Positions 61,844 to 64,000 of a DNA stretch of 64,000 nucleotides are shown piece after piece (the first letter of the stretch is position 1; the number at the start of each line of letters is the position of its first letter). The DNA is from Clostridium chrysemydis. GTDB lineage: Bacteria > Bacillota > Clostridia > Clostridiales > Clostridiaceae. The stretch covers positions 124,001-188,000 of the forward strand of contig NZ_JADEKP010000002.1 of the NCBI RefSeq assembly GCF_015234215.1. The letters are read 5' to 3'. The notes under the pieces are model-generated. The model was given only the letters and a program-made list of their open reading frames with translations, made no database searches and was not told the DNA's origin. The translations under genes and the position numbers were made by a program.

Positions 61844-63001
61844 TTATTCCATCCTGTCTATAACTTTTAGTAATATTTTACAACCCTTTATTAATTCTTT
61901 TTCAGTAAGAATTAATGGGGGGAGTAGTCTTATTATATTAGGGCCAGCAGTTAAAACTATTAACCCTTCTTTTAATGCCTCTTTTTGAATTTCTGAGCTA
62001 TTAAATTTAGTTTCGATTCCTATCATAAGCCCTCTGCCTCTTACGGAAATAATATTATTATTTTCCTTTAAAATAGTAAATGCTAATTTTCCAAGGTTTG
62101 ATATAGAGTTTAATAAAGAATCATCTTCAAATCTTTCTAAAACGGCAAGAGCAGAAGAGGCACAAACTGGATTACCACCAAAGGTAGAACCGTGGTCTCC
62201 AGGGTTAAATACATCTTCTAAAGTAGAGTCACAAAGAACTGCACCTATAGGCATACCGCCTCCAAGCCCTTTAGCTAAAGTTATTATATTTGGAATTACA
62301 TCAAAATGATTAAAACCAAATAACTTCCCAGTTCGCCCTATTCCGCATTGAACTTCATCAAAGATAAGCAAAACATCTTTAGATTTGCAAATTTCATAAA
62401 GGGTTTTTACATAATCTAAGTCTAAAGGGATAACTCCTCCTTCCCCTTGAATAGATTCTAATATAACTGCACAAACATCAGGTGTTAATGATGATTTGAA
62501 ATCTTCTATATCGTTTGCTCTAGTATATTTAAATCCTTCAGGAAAAGGAAAAAAGTAATCGTGAAATTTTTCTTGCCCAGTAAGTTTAAGAGTTGCTAAA
62601 GTTCTTCCGTGAAATGATTTTTCTAAAGACAATATAGTAGTTCTGTTTTTATCATTATATTTAGAAAAGCTATATTTTCTAGAAAGTTTTATTGCACATT
62701 CATTAGCCTCAGCACCAGAGTTTGAAAAAAATACTTTAGACATATTCGAAAGATTAGTTAATTTATTACTAAGATTAATTATTGTATCATTTAAAAAAAT
62801 ATTAGAAGTGTGATTTAATTTTATAATTTGGTTTATTATATTATTAGTTATTGATACGTTTGAGTATCCTAATGAGTTAACTCCGATTCCACTTCCAAAA
62901 TCTAAATATTCTTTATCAAAAGTATCATATAAATAAACCCCAGAGCCTCTTTTCATAATTACAGGAAGAAAGGCATAGGTGTTTAAAAGAGAGTGTTCCA
63001 T
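61844..63001 (-). CDS. argD: Acetylornithine aminotransferase
   Basis: PLP enzyme converting N-acetylglutamate semialdehyde to N-acetylornithine. The product has 385 residues. VFFSNSGAEANECAIKL, SFHGRTLATLKLTGQ, LLIFDEVQCGIGRTG, ITLAKGLGGGMPIGAV (Schiff-base Lys) and HGSTFGGNPVCASSALAVL are conserved. AGGAGG lies upstream of the start and argB ends 15 bases before it. Confidence 0.97.
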   Translation of the reverse strand: MEHSLLNTYAFLPVIMKRGSGVYLYDTFDKEYLDFGSGIGVNSLGYSNVSITNNIINQIIKLNHTSNIFLNDTIINLSNKLTNLSNMSKVFFSNSGAEANECAIKLSRKYSFSKYNDKNRTTILSLEKSFHGRTLATLKLTGQEKFHDYFFPFPEGFKYTRANDIEDFKSSLTPDVCAVILESIQGEGGVIPLDLDYVKTLYEICKSKDVLLIFDEVQCGIGRTGKLFGFNHFDVIPNIITLAKGLGGGMPIGAVLCDSTLEDVFNPGDHGSTFGGNPVCASSALAVLERFEDDSLLNSISNLGKLAFTILKENNNIISVRGRGLMIGIETKFNSSEIQKEALKEGLIVLTAGPNIIRLLPPLILTEKELIKGCKILLKVIDRME

Positions 63002-63016
63002 ATATTATTACCTCCT

Positions 63017-63865
63017 TTAATAAATCATAGTTCCAATTCCTTCATCTGAAAAAAGTTCTAAAAGTATAGAGTGAGGAATCCTACCGTCTATTATATGAGC
63101 TCTTTTAACACCCATTCTTATAGCTTCAACGCAGCAATCAACTTTAGGAATCATTCCTCCATTTATAACTTTATCTGCATAAAGTTTAGGAACATGATGA
63201 AGTCTTATCTTTGAAAGAAGAGAATCTTCATCAGGTGGATTAACTAAAACACCTTTAACGTCAGTTAATAAGATGAGTTTTTCTGCACCTAGGGCAGAGG
63301 CGATTTTTGACGCGCAAGTGTCAGCATTTACGTTATATATTTTAAAATCATCTTCTGATAATGCAACGCTTCCTATAACAGGAATCAAATTTGAGTTTAT
63401 AGCCATATTTATAATATCTGTATTTACAGAATTGATTTCACCTACATACCCTAAAGATTTATCTAAAGGCTTAGCTTTTAAAAGAGAACCATCCATTCCG
63501 CATAAGCCCAAAGCCTTGCCTGAGTGTTTTTCAAAAAGAGTTACTAGATCTTTATTAACTTTGCCTCCTAAAACCATTTGAACTATTTCTATAGTATTTG
63601 AATCTGTTAACCTTAAGCCGTCTATAAATTTAGAGTCTATATTTAATTTATCTAAGTAAGAAGAGATAAAAGGGCCTCCTCCGTGAACTACAACAGGGTT
63701 AAATCCAACACATTTTAAAAGGATTATATCTTTTATAACAGATTCTCTTAAAGAATCTGAAATCATTGCATTGCCTCCGTATTTAATTACGATAGTTTTT
63801 CCAAAGTACTGTTGAATGTAGGGAAGAGCACGGGTTAAAACTTCAGCTCTATGTTTATTATTCAT
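63017..63865 (-). CDS. argB: Acetylglutamate kinase
   Basis: Phosphorylates N-acetylglutamate. The product has 282 residues. TIVIKYGGNAMISDSLRESV (phosphate loop), PVVVHGGGPFISSYLDKL, GLRLTDSNTIEIVQMVLGG, YNVNADTCASKIASALGA and LTDVKGVLVNPPDEDSL are conserved. No N-terminal helix typical of arginine-inhibited forms is obvious beyond the first 12 residues. It starts 3 bases after the argJ stop. Confidence 0.97.
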   Translation of the reverse strand: MNNKHRAEVLTRALPYIQQYFGKTIVIKYGGNAMISDSLRESVIKDIILLKCVGFNPVVVHGGGPFISSYLDKLNIDSKFIDGLRLTDSNTIEIVQMVLGGKVNKDLVTLFEKHSGKALGLCGMDGSLLKAKPLDKSLGYVGEINSVNTDIINMAINSNLIPVIGSVALSEDDFKIYNVNADTCASKIASALGAEKLILLTDVKGVLVNPPDEDSLLSKIRLHHVPKLYADKVINGGMIPKVDCCVEAIRMGVKRAHIIDGRIPHSILLELFSDEGIGTMIY

Positions 63866-63868
63866 AAG

Positions 63869-64000
63869 TTAACTCCTATAATCCCCATTTATTTTTACGT
63901 AATCATAAGTTAAATCACAGCCATAGCAAGTAGCAGAAGTATTGTAGGCACCTAGATTAACTATTATTAATATTTCATCGTCTACTAAAATGTTACGTGC
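63869..64000 (-). CDS. argJ: Glutamate N-acetyltransferase / ornithine acetyltransferase, C-terminal part
   Basis: The last 43 codons before TAA at 63869-63871; the gene runs off the right edge. The end GCDLTYDYVKINGDYRS is the characteristic ArgJ C-terminus. ArgJ recycles the acetyl group from acetylornithine to glutamate. Its place directly before argB confirms the operon. Partial only because of the window limit. Confidence 0.93.
   Translation of the reverse strand, partial: ARNILVDDEILIIVNLGAYNTSATCYGCDLTYDYVKINGDYRS

Noticed and set aside
1-64000. CRISPR array, tRNA or rRNA genes, prophage
   Set aside because: No regularly spaced repeats with unique spacers, no tRNA-like cloverleaf or rRNA sequence was recognised, and no phage structural genes are present.

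Overview
The window is very AT-rich, has strong purine-rich ribosome binding sites (GGAGG) and dense rho-independent terminators. It carries spore germination receptor genes of the GerK type, AdhE, an N-terminal-rubredoxin rubrerythrin, meso-diaminopimelate dehydrogenase, PTS/LevR-type sigma-54 control and a UGA-containing HesB-like gene. Together these point to an anaerobic, spore-forming Firmicute of Clostridium sensu stricto type. The species cannot be named from the sequence alone. No rRNA, tRNA or CRISPR array was seen.

Layout. 1-1100 has no gene but holds an array of short repeats that resemble the ends of a transposon family found twice later in the window. 1113-3998 carries a frameshifted MFS transporter, trpS and a zinc-ribbon protein, all on the minus strand. 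4182-9058 is the divergent gerKB / gerKA-gerKC germinant receptor locus and a GAF-GGDEF diguanylate cyclase. 9135-16181 holds a P-loop orphan, a BusR-like regulator, a FliK/YlqG-like and FlhB-C-like pair, a phosphoesterase, a soluble chemoreceptor-like protein, a DUF2225 protein and a small (p)ppGpp synthetase. 16431-17548 and 38388-39506 are two copies of an IS1595-like element whose intact ORF appears to have lost its catalytic residues.

17810-21049 is a three-gene set: a repeat protein, a MoxR-like AAA+ ATPase and a metallopeptidase-like/VWA protein. 21875-22637 holds two tandem HesB-like genes, one with an in-frame UGA aligned to a cysteine of the other, which suggests selenocysteine. 22805-31996 contains a methyltransferase-like protein, a MerR/NmlR-type regulator divergent from an iron alcohol dehydrogenase, adhE, ddh, small membrane proteins and a class A beta-lactamase-like hydrolase. 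A gene-poor 1.1 kb follows, then rubrerythrin, a large collagen-like surface protein and cardiolipin synthase.

39643-49401 is a complete aromatic amino acid operon: aroF, aroB, aroA, aroC, pheA, aroE, aroK, aroQ, a second aroF and tyrA. It has its own promoter, a 45-codon leader ORF packed with Phe/Tyr/Trp codons, and a strong terminator before the first gene, which suggests attenuation. 49539-54470 is a LevR/CelR-type activator with two sigma-54 promoters driving a PTS IIA gene broken by an amber codon and a PTS IIC gene; no IIB is present. 54535-60758 holds a CYTH protein, a Na/Pi cotransporter, a peroxiredoxin-like protein, a nucleoid-associated protein, a CE4-like deacetylase and a methyltransferase. 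60807-64000 is an arginine operon (argJ-argB-argD-argF, minus strand), with a terminator-like hairpin directly before argF.
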